DNA from: Geomonas sp. Red32
Lineage (GTDB): Bacteria; Desulfobacterota; Desulfuromonadia; Geobacterales; Geobacteraceae
Assembly: GCF_023652955.1 (NCBI RefSeq)
Contig: NZ_JAKLOY010000007.1
Span: 248,001-312,000 of the forward strand
Length of the DNA stretch: 64,000 nucleotides
Direction: 5' to 3'
Part shown: positions 34,528 through 45,380 of the stretch, piece by piece
How the letters are laid out: the number at the start of each line of letters is the position of its first letter
Numbering within the stretch: the stretch's first letter is position 1
Notes under the pieces: model-generated
The model's input: only the letters and a program-made list of their open reading frames with translations
The model's database searches: none
Told to the model about the DNA's origin: nothing
Program-made: the position numbers and the translations under genes

Positions 34528-35769
34528 TTAATTGCACGAGAAATTAGCCTCGATCCGGCGGTTCTTGGCCCTTCCCGCTGCGGTTTTGTTGTCCGCGATT
34601 GGCTTTTTGGGGCCGTAACCGGCCGCCTTGATCCGGTCGGGGGCGACGCCGAACTTGTCGATCAGGTATTTCCTGATGCTGTCCGCCCGCTTCTGGGAGA
34701 GGGACATGTTAGCTGCCCTGTTGCCGACGCTGTCGGTGTACCCTTCGATGGTGCCGGTTGCGGCCGGGTACCGCTTGAGGAAATCCGCCACGCTCAAGAG
34801 GGCGGTGCTGTACTGCGGCTTGATGTCCCACTTGTTGGTATCGAAGTGGATGTCGAGGACGGTCGGCTTGCAGAGGTCGACGACCGGCGCGGCCTGGGGC
34901 GGCGGCTCGACCGGCGGAGGAGTGGTCACCGCCACCCGGGCGGAACTGGTCACCGAGCCGCCGGCTCCGTTGCAGGTCAGGGTATAGGAGGTGTCCTCGG
35001 CCGGGGTGACCGGCATGCTCCCCTGCAGGTTGACGGCGCCGACGCCTTGGTCGATCGCGCAGTCGGAAGCGTTACGCGAGCTCCACATGAGGGTGGCACT
35101 CTGTCCCTTCATGACCGTCTGGGGCTGTACCGCCAGGTTGTTGCTCGGGAGGAGCGGTTTCGGGGCGGGGGCCGGTACCGGTGCCGGGGGCGGCAGCTGC
35201 ACGGTGGCGCGGGCGGTGTCCTTGGCGGTCCCGCCTTCCCCGGTGCAGGTCAGGGTGTAGACCATGGTGTCGTCCGGGGTGACCTGCATGGAGCCGGAGG
35301 CCGGTACCGCCCCGATTCCCGGCTGGATGTCGCAGTTGGTGGCATCCTTCGACGTCCAGGAGAGGGTGGCGGAGTCCCCTTTGGTCACCGTCGCCGGGGT
35401 GAGGGTCAAGGTGTCGCTTGGCACCGGGTACACCGCTTTGGGAACCGCCGGGCAGAGGGCATTGGCCTTGGCGGTCGCCTCCTTGGCCAGCTGGGCGCCT
35501 TCCTCGGTGAAGCAGGCCCGGTAGACGTCGTAGGCGTGGTTCTTGGCATCTTCCGCGGACTTGAACTCATTGGGGCACTGCTTGTCCTTGCCTGCGGCGC
35601 GAGCCGATTCGACGGCGCGGTCGGCCTCCTGCATCTCGTAGCGAATGTAGTGGCCGGGGATGCTCCCACGATGGGTGTTCACCTCGTAGTTGGCGCATCC
35701 GGCGATCATCCCGGACGACACCAGCAAGGCGGAAAGTACAACTCGAGTGACAAAAGTTCTTTGTTCCAT
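34528..35769 (-). CDS. OmpA-family lipoprotein with two Ig-like repeats
   Basis: A 413-residue protein. The frame extends upstream, but AGGAGG lies 5 bases before the ATG at 35769, which begins a lipoprotein signal (ALLVSSGMIAGC). The middle contains two tandem Ig-like repeats of about 75 residues (LTPATVTKGDSATLSWTSKD and VQPQTVMKGQSATLMWSSRN), separated by a proline linker. The C-terminal OmpA domain (about 310-413) has LDIHFDTNKWDIKPQ, then TIEGYTDSVGNRAANMSLS and AKNRRIEANF. It is predicted to be an outer-membrane lipoprotein bound to peptidoglycan. A promoter-like sequence lies upstream. Confidence 0.88.
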   Translation of the reverse strand: MEQRTFVTRVVLSALLVSSGMIAGCANYEVNTHRGSIPGHYIRYEMQEADRAVESARAAGKDKQCPNEFKSAEDAKNHAYDVYRACFTEEGAQLAKEATAKANALCPAVPKAVYPVPSDTLTLTPATVTKGDSATLSWTSKDATNCDIQPGIGAVPASGSMQVTPDDTMVYTLTCTGEGGTAKDTARATVQLPPPAPVPAPAPKPLLPSNNLAVQPQTVMKGQSATLMWSSRNASDCAIDQGVGAVNLQGSMPVTPAEDTSYTLTCNGAGGSVTSSARVAVTTPPPVEPPPQAAPVVDLCKPTVLDIHFDTNKWDIKPQYSTALLSVADFLKRYPAATGTIEGYTDSVGNRAANMSLSQKRADSIRKYLIDKFGVAPDRIKAAGYGPKKPIADNKTAAGRAKNRRIEANFSCN

Positions 35770-35862
35770 TTCATCCTCCTTTTTGATAGGTCCCGTTTCC
35801 AACGAATAACAATTGGAGTGTTGGTAAATACTAATGTTGCTGTTACCCAAAGATTTTACTCA

Positions 35863-35890
35863 TTTATATCAAACTAATCTTTGTTTGCAA
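35863..35890 (-). promoter_or_regulatory. Candidate sigma70 promoter for the OmpA lipoprotein
   Basis: On the minus strand TTGCAA (35890-35885) and TATAAA (35868-35863) are 16 bases apart in an AT-rich divergent spacer. This is about 95 bases upstream of the lipoprotein start, leaving a long leader. Match and spacing are good but unproven. Confidence 0.5.
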
Positions 35891-35963
35891 CCCCCTCGTA
35901 TTAACAGAGTGATTTTTTTCGTTGTCAGATGGCAGCTGCCGAAATAGAAAAGGTCCTTTTCCT

Positions 35964-37207
<1,244 letters not shown>

Positions 37208-37211
<4 letters not shown>

Positions 37212-40200
37212 GGATACTTTCGGTACGGGGAAAAAATCTGGCCAGCCTGGAGGAATTCCACCTGGACCTCGCCGAGGGGCCCATCGGGCGCGCCGGCCTC
37301 TTCGCGATCACCGGTCCTACCGGGGCGGGCAAGAGCACCATCCTCGACGCCATCTGTGTGGCGCTCTTCGACAAGACCCCGCGGCTTTCCGAGAAGGGTG
37401 GGGCGGTGATCGGCAGGGAAGGGGAGGAGGACCGCCTCCCCAGTAACGACGTACGTTCGCTGTTGCGCCGGGGAGCCGGTTCCGGCTTCGCGGAGGTGGT
37501 CTTCGTCGGCAAGGACGGCATCGCCTACCGCGCGCGCTGGGCGGTGAGAAAGGCCCGCGAATCGTCAACCGGCCGTTTTCAGGACCAGACCGTCGAGCTC
37601 AGGAACGCGGTGACAGATCAGCAGATGGGACGCACCAAGAGCGAGACGCTGGAGCGGATCCAGGAACTGGTCGGGCTCAACTACGAGCAGTTTTGCCGCT
37701 CGGTGCTCCTCGCCCAGGGGGATTTCGCCGCCTTCCTGAAGGCGGGGGAACGGGAGCGTTCCGATCTCCTCGAACGGGTGACCGGGACCCAGATCTACGG
37801 GAAGATCTCCATGGCCGCTTTCCGCCGGATGCGCGAGGAGGAGCAACTGCTCGCCGACCTCGACCGCCAGCGAAACGATATCGCGCTGCTGACGGCCGAG
37901 GAGCGGCGCGAGGCCGAGGAGGGATTGGCTTCCGTCAACGGCGATCTGGAGCGGCTCAAGGGCCGGATGGATGAGATCGAGAAGGCCCAGGGGTGGTACC
38001 AGCAGCGGCAGACTCTCTCGGAAGCCGTAGAGGCTGCCCGTACCGCCAAAGAGGAGGCGGACCGGAAGTACCTGGCGGGTGAGGAAGGGCGCCGCGAGCT
38101 TGCCGGTATCGAACAGGCCCAGGGGCTCCGCCCGCTGGTGCAGGAGGCGGACGGTGCCGCGGCGCGTGCAGCCGACGCCGCCCGTGCCGCTGGGGATCAG
38201 CAAACGAAACTTGCCCGGCTGGCGGAAAGCCAGGAATCCGGGAAAAAGGAGCTGGCAGCGGTCGAGGAGCGCGCTCAGGCCGTAGATGACGAGCTGGCCG
38301 CGGCGAGACCCTTGATCGCCAAGGCGATCGAGCTCGATACCAGGCTGGCCCAGGCGGCCTCGCTGGCGGAGAGCTCGCGGCGCGAGTACGAGGTGGCCGC
38401 TACCGCCGCCGCCGAGACCGGCAAGGAAGTGGCCGTCATGGCGGAGGAGCGCGAGACACTCGACGCCGAGCTCAAGCTCGCCGAGGAGAAGCTCGAGCAT
38501 TTCCGCCCGGTGGCGCCGCTGGCCGCCGAGTGGAACCGGTGGCAGCAGGAGCTGCAGCGCTACGTCGCAGTGAGCGCGGCCCGGCAGGAGGCCTTCGACC
38601 GGCGCCAGACCCTGCTCGACGACGAGGATCGATTGGCCGGAGAGGCCGAGGCTGCGGCGGGGAAAGTCGCCCAGGCGCTGGAGGCGGAATCCTCCGCGAA
38701 ACAGGCGCTGGAAGAGGCGGAGCGGGCGGCTTCCGTCATCGACCCCACCGTTCTCACCGCGCAGCGCCAGGAGTTGGACGCACGCCGCGACGCCTTGACC
38801 CTTCTTGCCCAGCTCAACCGCGAGGCGGTGACGGCCCTTGCCGACCGGGGGAGGATCGAGGACGAGGCGCGGCAGGCCCGGGAAGAGGAGGGCGAAGCGG
38901 GGCGGAAGTGGCGCCAGGACCAGGCCGAACGGGAGAAGCGGCAGGCGGCCCTTGAGGAGGCGGAGCGGGCCCTGAAAGGGGCGCGGGCGGCGGCCACCCT
39001 GGAGGATCGCCGGGCGGAGCTGGCAGATGGCGAGCCCTGCCCCCTCTGCGGTTCCCTCGACCATCCCTGGAGCTCGGCCTCGCCGGTGGCGGCCATCCTG
39101 GACGAGCAGGAGCGCCGGGTGGCGGAGCTGCGGGAGACGGTGGCGGCGCTGGGCCGCTCGGAAGGGGCGGGGCGCGAGCGCGAGGCGCAGATGGACGCGC
39201 GTGCCCGCGAGCTGACGGCCCGGGCGGAACTCGTGGCCAAGAGCCTTACTGAGCGGGAGGAGGCCTGGAAGAAGAACATCCCCTCTCTCTCCGGGCTCGG
39301 TCTTCCGGAGAGCCCGGCGGCGCCCGAGGCGGAAGGTACGCTGGCGGCGGAAAGGGTGCGTGTTGATGCGCAGCTGGGCGATCTCCTCGCCAGCGAGCGG
39401 GCGCTCCAGGAGACCGCCCGGACCGCGCGCAGCTGCCGTGAGCGCTGCGACGGCGCGGTGGTTGCCCGCGAGAAGGCCGCCGAGGCCAAAGGACGGACCG
39501 AGAAATCGCTCGCGGAGACCGTGGAGCGCCGGAAAGGGGCCGACCGGGATCTCGCCCGCACCGAGAAGGAGATCGCCGGCGTGCTTGCCGTCCTCGCCGA
39601 GCCTTTCGCCGGCCGGGAAGGGTGGGAGGCCAAGCTGGCCAACGATCCGCAGGATTTCGTGACCCGCTGCGGCGCGGTGGTCGCCGAATGGAACCAGTGG
39701 AGCGCCCGGCGCGACGGCGCCAAGGAAGCGCTGGCCGCCCTCGATCCGAAGCTTGCCGGGGCCCGGGGACGCCTGGAAGGGCTGAGCCGCGAAGAGGCCG
39801 GGAAGCTGGAGAACAGCAAGGCGCACGCGGCCGCCTTCGAGCAGGTGAGCGTTGAGCGGCGTGGCTGCTTCGATGGCCGGCCGGTCGAAGCGGTCGAGCG
39901 GGAGCTGGGGGAACGGCAGCGAAACGCCCACTCCGCGCTCCAGGTGGCCCGTGAGGAGGCGGAACGGCGGGGGCGGGAGGTTGCCGGAGCCGAGCAGGCT
40001 CTCGCCACCCTCAAGGCTCAGCTGAGCCAGGCGGAAAGCGCAGCGGCGGCGGCCCGATCGCAGCTCTCCGCCGAACTGGCCCGGCAGGGGCTCGAGGAGG
40101 GCGTTCTCCGTCAGCGGCTTGGCCACGACCATTCCTGGATCGTGGAAGAGCGGGAGCGGCTCCTGCGGCTGGAGAAGGAGGCCCACACGGCCCGCACGGT

Positions 40201-40921
40201 GGTGGAGGAACGGGAGCGCTCGCTTCGCCTCCACGAGGAGAGCACGGCTCCATCGATGCCGGTAGAAGAGGTCGCGGCGGAACGGGACGCTGCCCTCGAT
40301 GCCAAAAAATCGCTCGACCAGCAGCTCTTCGAGATCCGGCACCGGCTGCAAAGCGACGATACCGCGCGGGTAAAAGCCGCCGAGCTCCTCCCCCGCATCG
40401 AGGCGCAGGCGCGCCGGTGCGAGCTCTGGCAGGGGATCTCCGAGGTCATCGGTTCCGCGGACGGCAAGAAGTTCCGCACCTACGCCCAGAGCCTCACCCT
40501 GGAGCTCCTGCTGGGATACGCCAACGAGCACCTGGCGTCCCTGGCCCCCCGCTACGCAGTAACCCGCGTCCCTTCCTCCGAGATGGAGCTGCAGATCGTC
40601 GACCGCGACATGGGGGACGAGATCCGGAGCGTCAACAGCCTCTCCGGCGGCGAGAGCTTCCTGGTTTCCTTAGCCCTCGCGCTCGGGCTCTCCTCGCTCT
40701 CCTCCGCCTCCACCACGGTGGAATCGCTCTTCATCGACGAGGGGTTCGGCTCCCTCGACCAGGACACCCTGGAGGTAGCGCTTGCCACTCTCGACTCCCT
40801 GCAGGCCTCCGGCCGCAAGGTCGGCATCATCTCCCACGTCCCCGGCCTCGCCGAGCGCATCGGCGCCCGCATCGAAGTCGTCCCCCTGGGGGGCGGCCGC
40901 AGCCGGGTGCAGGTGCGGTAA
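37208..40921 (+). CDS. sbcC: Exonuclease subunit SbcC
   Basis: A 1237-residue SMC-like ATPase. The N-terminal Walker A is AITGPTGAGKSTILDA. Two long coiled-coil arms rich in Glu, Ala and Arg flank a zinc hook, CPLC (Cys611, Cys614). The C-terminal head has SLSGGESFLVSLALAL and the Walker B FIDEGFGSLD. It is the expected length for the larger SbcC type. It forms the SbcCD nuclease with the product of the overlapping upstream gene and processes palindromic DNA, which may matter in a genome so rich in hairpin repeats (inference). Confidence 0.95.
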
Positions 40922-41051
40922 AGGGGGAGACTTTCGCCTATTGGGGGGAAGGGCGAGGGGATACTGGCTCTCTTCCGCCCCGTGGAGCGGGGAGAACAGA
41001 GGCGGAAACGAATACACTATTTAATTGGTAGGGAAAATCTATTTATTTTTG

Positions 41052-41080
41052 TTGACTGAAAAGGTTTGTTTTTGTATGGT
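41052..41080 (+). promoter_or_regulatory. Candidate sigma70 promoter
   Basis: TTGACT (41052-41057) and TATGGT (41075-41080) are separated by 17 bases in an AT-rich stretch. It lies 48 bases before the gene at 41128 and after sbcC, where no other start signal is needed. Confidence 0.55.
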
Positions 41081-41127
41081 GCTTCTACACCAAGACGCGG
41101 TGGTATGTCTGAAAGGGTGGATGCGCC

Positions 41128-41892
41128 ATGAATCTCAATCTTAAGAAGCTGAAAAAACTGACCATTGACCCGCCGCCTCTCTCTTCGGCAGACGAGCTGC
41201 GCCGCGTGGACAATGTCTTCTTCGTGGGGGGAAACCTTCCTGAGCGCCCGACGCTGGAAACCCTTTACGACAGCCATTACCAGTCCAACGCCTCCCTCTT
41301 TCACCTGACCTTCGGTCCCGAGGAGAACTTCGCCGCAGGCGAGGCGCTCGCCCGGACCATCAAGAAGAACTTCCACGTCTACCTGATGGCCCGCTTCGAC
41401 TACGCCGCGCCGGCCTCCTTTATCGAGCGGGCCTATGCCGCCGGGGTCGATATCGTGGAATTTGGCAGCCCCGAGGATAACTCCCCCTCCCTTGCTCATG
41501 CCCGCACCGTCTTTCCCCGCTGGTCGACGGTTTGCACCCTCGAAGCAGGCAACGAGAACATTTCCCATTCCATTGAAGCCATCGAGCGCCTTCTGGACGA
41601 CGGCGTCGTCCCCCTGGTCCGTATCGCTCCCGGTGCCGGAGTGGTCCCGGCGGACGCCCTGGCCATGCTGTTCGAAACGCTGGAAGGAGGATGGCTGCAA
41701 CGCAGGGTGACCCTGAAACCGCTCCTCCCCTTGATCTATCTCACCACTCCGTTTGCCCCTTCCTCCTCGCCCGGGGCGCTGCGCGGTTTCATCGACTTGA
41801 TCGACGGCCGACGTCTTCTGGCCACCTCCGACCTCCGCCGGGTCTTAAGGGTGAAAGAAGTGGAAGCCTCCTTCTCGTCCTCCGGTCTCTAG
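41128..41892 (+). CDS. Conserved-looking protein of unknown function
   Basis: A 254-residue cytoplasmic protein with no signal peptide or membrane segment. The sequence alternates beta strands and helices (VYLMARFDYAAPASFIERA, then AGVDIVEFGSPED and DGVVPLVRIAPGAG), which suggests a TIM-barrel-like fold. No catalytic signature is recognised and I do not name it. It lies 39 bases upstream of a SLC13-type transporter in the same direction, so it may be linked to the metabolism of the transported anion. Confidence 0.65.
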   Translation: MNLNLKKLKKLTIDPPPLSSADELRRVDNVFFVGGNLPERPTLETLYDSHYQSNASLFHLTFGPEENFAAGEALARTIKKNFHVYLMARFDYAAPASFIERAYAAGVDIVEFGSPEDNSPSLAHARTVFPRWSTVCTLEAGNENISHSIEAIERLLDDGVVPLVRIAPGAGVVPADALAMLFETLEGGWLQRRVTLKPLLPLIYLTTPFAPSSSPGALRGFIDLIDGRRLLATSDLRRVLRVKEVEASFSSSGL

Positions 41893-41931
41893 CCGCACCC
41901 GAATCGCCCCAAGCAAAGAAGGATTCCCGCC

Positions 41932-43389
41932 ATGTCTCTTCCCGACGAGCAGCTCTTCGACAAGCCCCTCAAGATCGACAACCGCCCGATGTGGCTGATA
42001 CTCCTCGATCGCACGGCCCGCTACCAGGTGATGGCCGCCGCCGCCCTGGTGGTCGCCTTCTTACTGCGGCTGTCGCCTCCCGAAGGGCTCTCCACCGATG
42101 GCTACCGCTCGCTGGTCCTCTTCGGGGGGACGGTCTTCTTCTGGGTTTCGGGGCTCCTCCCGATTGCCGTCACCGCGCTCCTCTCCATGGTGATGCTCCC
42201 CCTGCTCGGGATCATGGACGCCAAAAAGACCTACGCGATGTTCGGCAACGAGGCGGTCTTTTTCATCCTCGGCGCCTTCATCCTGGCCGCCGCCATGACC
42301 GGTACCGGCATCTCCGCCCGCCTGGCGCGCGCCATGCTGGCCCGCTTCGGCCGCACGCCTACCAGCCTGGCCATCACTGTCTTTCTTCTCTCGGCCTTTC
42401 TTTCCTTCATCATGAGCGAGCACGCGGTGGCCGCCATGCTCTTCCCGGTGGTTTCCGAGATCACCACCGCGCTCGGGCTGGAGAAGGGGAGAAGCAGCTA
42501 CGGACGGCTTCTCTTCATGTCGCTCGCCTGGGGATGCATCATCGGCGGGATCGCCACCTTCCTGGGAGGCGCGCGGGCGCCCTTGGCCGCCGGTCTTCTG
42601 AAGGAGGCCACCGGTCTTCACTTCAGCTTCCTGGAATGGACCGGCGCCGCCTGCCTCATCGTCCTCCCCCTCATGGTGGTCGCCTTCCTGCTCCTGATCC
42701 GCTTCTTCCCGGTCGACATCGGCGACGTCGAGGTGGGGAGGAAGTTTCTCAACCAGAAGCGTCTGGAGACCGGGAAGATCGGCTATGACGAGATCCTGAC
42801 CGCGGTGGTCATGGTCGCCACCGTCGCCTGCTGGATCCTCTTCGGGGAGAAGACCGGGCTGGCCGCCATTGCCATCCTGGGAGCGGCCGCTCTCTTCACC
42901 TTCAAGGTGATCAGCTGGCAGAAGATCGAGGAGTACGTGAACTGGGGGATCGTCCTCATGTACGGCGGGACCATCGCGCTCGCCTCGGCGCTGGAGAAGA
43001 GCGGCGCCGCCCTCTGGCTGGTTAAAAAGGGGATGGGGAGCTTCTTCGGCCACCCGCTGGCGGTGATCGCCGTCATCTCCCTGGTGGCCATCGCGCTCAC
43101 CGAGTGCATCAGCCACGCCGCGGTGGTGGCCATTCTCATGCCGGTCGGGATGGGGATCTGCAAGAGTACCGGGATGGACCCGAAGGTGATGACCCTCTCC
43201 ATCGCGCTCCCCGCCGGTCTCGCCTACTGCCTTCCGATGGGAACTCCGGCTACCGCCATTGCCTACGCCTCCGGTTTTCTGAAGGGACGCGACATCATGG
43301 TGGCCGGCGCCGTGGTCATGGTTATTTCCTGGCTGCTTTTCATGGCATCGGTACTGTTTGTTTGGCCGTTGATAGGGCTAAAAATCTGA
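41932..43389 (+). CDS. SLC13/DASS-family anion:sodium symporter
   Basis: A 485-residue integral membrane protein with about 11-12 hydrophobic segments. It carries DASS-family features: AGRIPF-like start FGGTVFFWVSGLLPIAVTAL, the SEHAVAAMLFPV block, the TECISHAAVVAILMPV block, and PAGLAYCLPMGTPATAIAYA. These two S/N-x-A-type repeats bind sodium and the substrate carboxylate or sulfate. The family imports succinate, other dicarboxylates or sulfate; the substrate here cannot be told. It probably forms an operon with the preceding gene. Confidence 0.9.
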   Translation: MSLPDEQLFDKPLKIDNRPMWLILLDRTARYQVMAAAALVVAFLLRLSPPEGLSTDGYRSLVLFGGTVFFWVSGLLPIAVTALLSMVMLPLLGIMDAKKTYAMFGNEAVFFILGAFILAAAMTGTGISARLARAMLARFGRTPTSLAITVFLLSAFLSFIMSEHAVAAMLFPVVSEITTALGLEKGRSSYGRLLFMSLAWGCIIGGIATFLGGARAPLAAGLLKEATGLHFSFLEWTGAACLIVLPLMVVAFLLLIRFFPVDIGDVEVGRKFLNQKRLETGKIGYDEILTAVVMVATVACWILFGEKTGLAAIAILGAAALFTFKVISWQKIEEYVNWGIVLMYGGTIALASALEKSGAALWLVKKGMGSFFGHPLAVIAVISLVAIALTECISHAAVVAILMPVGMGICKSTGMDPKVMTLSIALPAGLAYCLPMGTPATAIAYASGFLKGRDIMVAGAVVMVISWLLFMASVLFVWPLIGLKI

Positions 43390-43470
43390 GTTACAGTCAG
43401 TAAAACCCATTACTGAGTCAGTCATCCATTCTTTTGATTCAGAAATATTCTGCTATCTCATTCTTCATTG

Positions 43471-43499
43471 TTGACAAAGCACCCTTCATACTGTAAACA
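43471..43499 (+). promoter_or_regulatory. Candidate sigma70 promoter
   Basis: TTGACA (43471-43476) is followed after 17 bases by TAAACA (43494-43499). A second TATAAT at 43522-43527 lies in the same AT-rich leader but without a good -35. Either could drive the small lipoprotein gene downstream. Confidence 0.5.
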
Positions 43500-43554
43500 C
43501 AAGATGCTTTGAAGTAGGTTGTATAATAAATTTTATTTAATTTAGGAGGGAAGT

Positions 43555-43911
43555 ATGAAGAAGCTTGTCTGTCTCGCCGCATTGGCACTGTTTGCCAGCA
43601 CCATGGTCGGTTGCACCCAGAGGATCACCGACTTCACCATCATTTCCTCCAAAAACATCGATCTCTCCAACGCTGCCCAGTTCAAGAGGGACATCAACAG
43701 GATCGAAGGCACCGACACCAAGCCGATCATCATCTTCCCGATCGGTATTCCGAACGCCAAGGAAGCCATGGACAACGCCATTCAGCGCGTCCCGGGCTGC
43801 GTTGCCCTGGTCGACGGCGTGCTCGAGCACGAGTTCTTCAGCTTCCTGTTCGGCTACACCAGGTACCGCGTGAAAGGCACCTGCCTCATCGACCCGAGCC
43901 TGCTGAAGTAA
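43555..43911 (+). CDS. Small lipoprotein of unknown function
   Basis: A 118-residue protein with a lipoprotein signal (ALFASTMVGC, lipidated Cys20). The mature part includes ITDFTIISSKNID and a hydrophobic KPIIIFPIGIPNAKEAMDNA segment. It resembles small lipoproteins of the TRL-like type but I would not assign it firmly. It has a strong RBS (AGGAGGGA), its own promoter-like leader and a very strong terminator, so it is probably a highly expressed single-gene unit. Confidence 0.75.
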   Translation: MKKLVCLAALALFASTMVGCTQRITDFTIISSKNIDLSNAAQFKRDINRIEGTDTKPIIIFPIGIPNAKEAMDNAIQRVPGCVALVDGVLEHEFFSFLFGYTRYRVKGTCLIDPSLLK

Positions 43912-43935
43912 GCTCCCTTTCTCCGTATAAGAAAG

Positions 43936-43965
43936 CGCCCCCACCCCAGGGGGCGTTTTTTTTTT
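43936..43965 (+). terminator. Strong intrinsic terminator
   Basis: CGCCCCC (43936-43942) pairs with GGGGGCG (43949-43955) around ACCCCA, followed by ten T at 43956-43965. It ends the small lipoprotein transcript. Confidence 0.93.
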
Positions 43966-44077
43966 GCCTGCAGTCCTCCCGTTTTCCTGTCTTGGCGAAC
44001 AATTCACCCGGCTGTAACAAACTCTCCACAAACCTCCTGTAGGAAGAGGATCATTCCGATTCCCAGTCGAGGTAGCG

Positions 44078-44758
44078 ATGGACACGATTCTGATAGTAGA
44101 AGACGAGCGGGACCTGGCCGAGCTGGTGGCCTTCAATCTCCAGCAGGAGGGGTACCGGACCCTGATCGCCTCCGATGGCGCTTTAGGCCTGGAGGAGGCC
44201 GCCCGGTCCCTCCCCGACCTGATCCTTTTGGACCTGATGCTCCCCCGCCTGCCGGGGACCGAAGTCTGCAAGCTCTTGAAGATGGGGGAGAGGACCTCCT
44301 CCATTCCGGTCATCATGCTGACCGCCAAGGGAGAGGAGATCGACAGGGTGGTCGGCCTGGAGGTGGGGGCCGACGACTACGTCGTGAAACCGTTCTCCAC
44401 CCGGGAGCTCGTGCTGCGGGTCAAGGCGGTGCTGCGGCGCTGCCAGTCGAAGGTGGAGAACGATTCGGTGCTGAGCGTGGGGCCGCTCTCCATCGACCCG
44501 ATCCGCCACCGGGTGATCATCTCCGGTACCGAGATCCCCTTCACCAGCACGGAGTTCAAGCTCCTCCATACCCTGGCCCAGCGGCTCGGCCGGGTGCAAA
44601 GCCGCGAGCAGCTCCTGCGCGACGTCTGGGGGTACAACTACGTGGAGGATACCCGCACCGTCGACACCCACATCACCCGCCTGCGGACTAAGATGGGGGA
44701 CGCCGGGGAGCTCATCAAGACCGTGCGCGGCTTCGGCTACAAGATGGAGTCCGCCTGA
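44078..44758 (+). CDS. PhoB-like OmpR-family response regulator
   Basis: A 226-residue two-domain regulator. The receiver domain shows the acidic pair VEDE, phosphoacceptor Asp52 in LILLDLMLP, Thr in IMLTAKG and Lys in VVKPFS. The C-terminal winged helix ends in VDTHITRLRTKMGD and KTVRGFGYKME, typical of PhoB/OmpR. It activates or represses transcription when phosphorylated. PhoB itself controls phosphate starvation, and the family match is closest to PhoB, but no phoR or pst genes lie beside it, so the target is uncertain. The upstream CTGTAAC word is only a weak Pho-box-like hint. Confidence 0.88.
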   Translation: MDTILIVEDERDLAELVAFNLQQEGYRTLIASDGALGLEEAARSLPDLILLDLMLPRLPGTEVCKLLKMGERTSSIPVIMLTAKGEEIDRVVGLEVGADDYVVKPFSTRELVLRVKAVLRRCQSKVENDSVLSVGPLSIDPIRHRVIISGTEIPFTSTEFKLLHTLAQRLGRVQSREQLLRDVWGYNYVEDTRTVDTHITRLRTKMGDAGELIKTVRGFGYKMESA

Positions 44759-44833
44759 CTCCTTGCCATCCGGTTGCGACAATGATATGAATTGGGCAGC
44801 TTTGGAGGCTGGAAACGGGGAAGGGGAGGGGAC

Positions 44834-45289
44834 GTGCTCAAAGAGAAAGTGGTCAACGCCGTGAAGACGGTACTCAAGCAGGGGCTTGGGCCTGAGCAGA
44901 TCGCCCTTACCGTCTGCCTCGGGAGCGCGGCGGGCACCATCCCGGTGGTGGGGGGGACCACGCTTCTCTGCGTCCTTTTGGCCGCCCGCTTCGGATTGAA
45001 CCAGGCCGCCATGCAGGCGGTCAACTACCTCGCCTACCCGCTGCAGATCGCCCTGTTCGTCCCCTTTTTCCAGCTCGGGGAGCGCTTTGTCCCCTGGGGC
45101 CCCGCCGTTTCCCTCTCCATGCTGAAGGCGCTTTTGCACGGCCAGTTCACCGTCGGCTTCGCCCTCATCGGGTGGATCACCCTGAAGGCGGTGGCCGCCT
45201 GGCTGGTGACCGTTCCTCCCCTGGCTGGAATCCTCTACCCGGTGCTGGTGAAGATCCTCAGGCGCAACCGGCCGGAGTGCCCGCAGTAA
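44834..45289 (+). CDS. DUF2062 membrane protein
   Basis: A 151-residue protein. GGAGGGG lies 3-5 bases before GTG at 44834; a TTG at 44792 is in frame but has a weaker context. The sequence has two to three membrane segments. The motif GLGPEQIALTVCLGSAAGTI, followed by PVVGGTTLLCVLLAARF, matches the DUF2062 family, whose members often sit near lipid or polysaccharide synthesis genes. The function is unknown. Neighbours downstream handle membrane lipid synthesis. Confidence 0.8.
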   Translation: MLKEKVVNAVKTVLKQGLGPEQIALTVCLGSAAGTIPVVGGTTLLCVLLAARFGLNQAAMQAVNYLAYPLQIALFVPFFQLGERFVPWGPAVSLSMLKALLHGQFTVGFALIGWITLKAVAAWLVTVPPLAGILYPVLVKILRRNRPECPQ

Positions 45290-45380
45290 CCAAGGATTCA
45301 CCTCCCCGAAACACGATCTTCATATTGACGGCGTACAAGACTTCCCGAGACAAGGTAACAAGGTCTGACAGGAGGTTCAT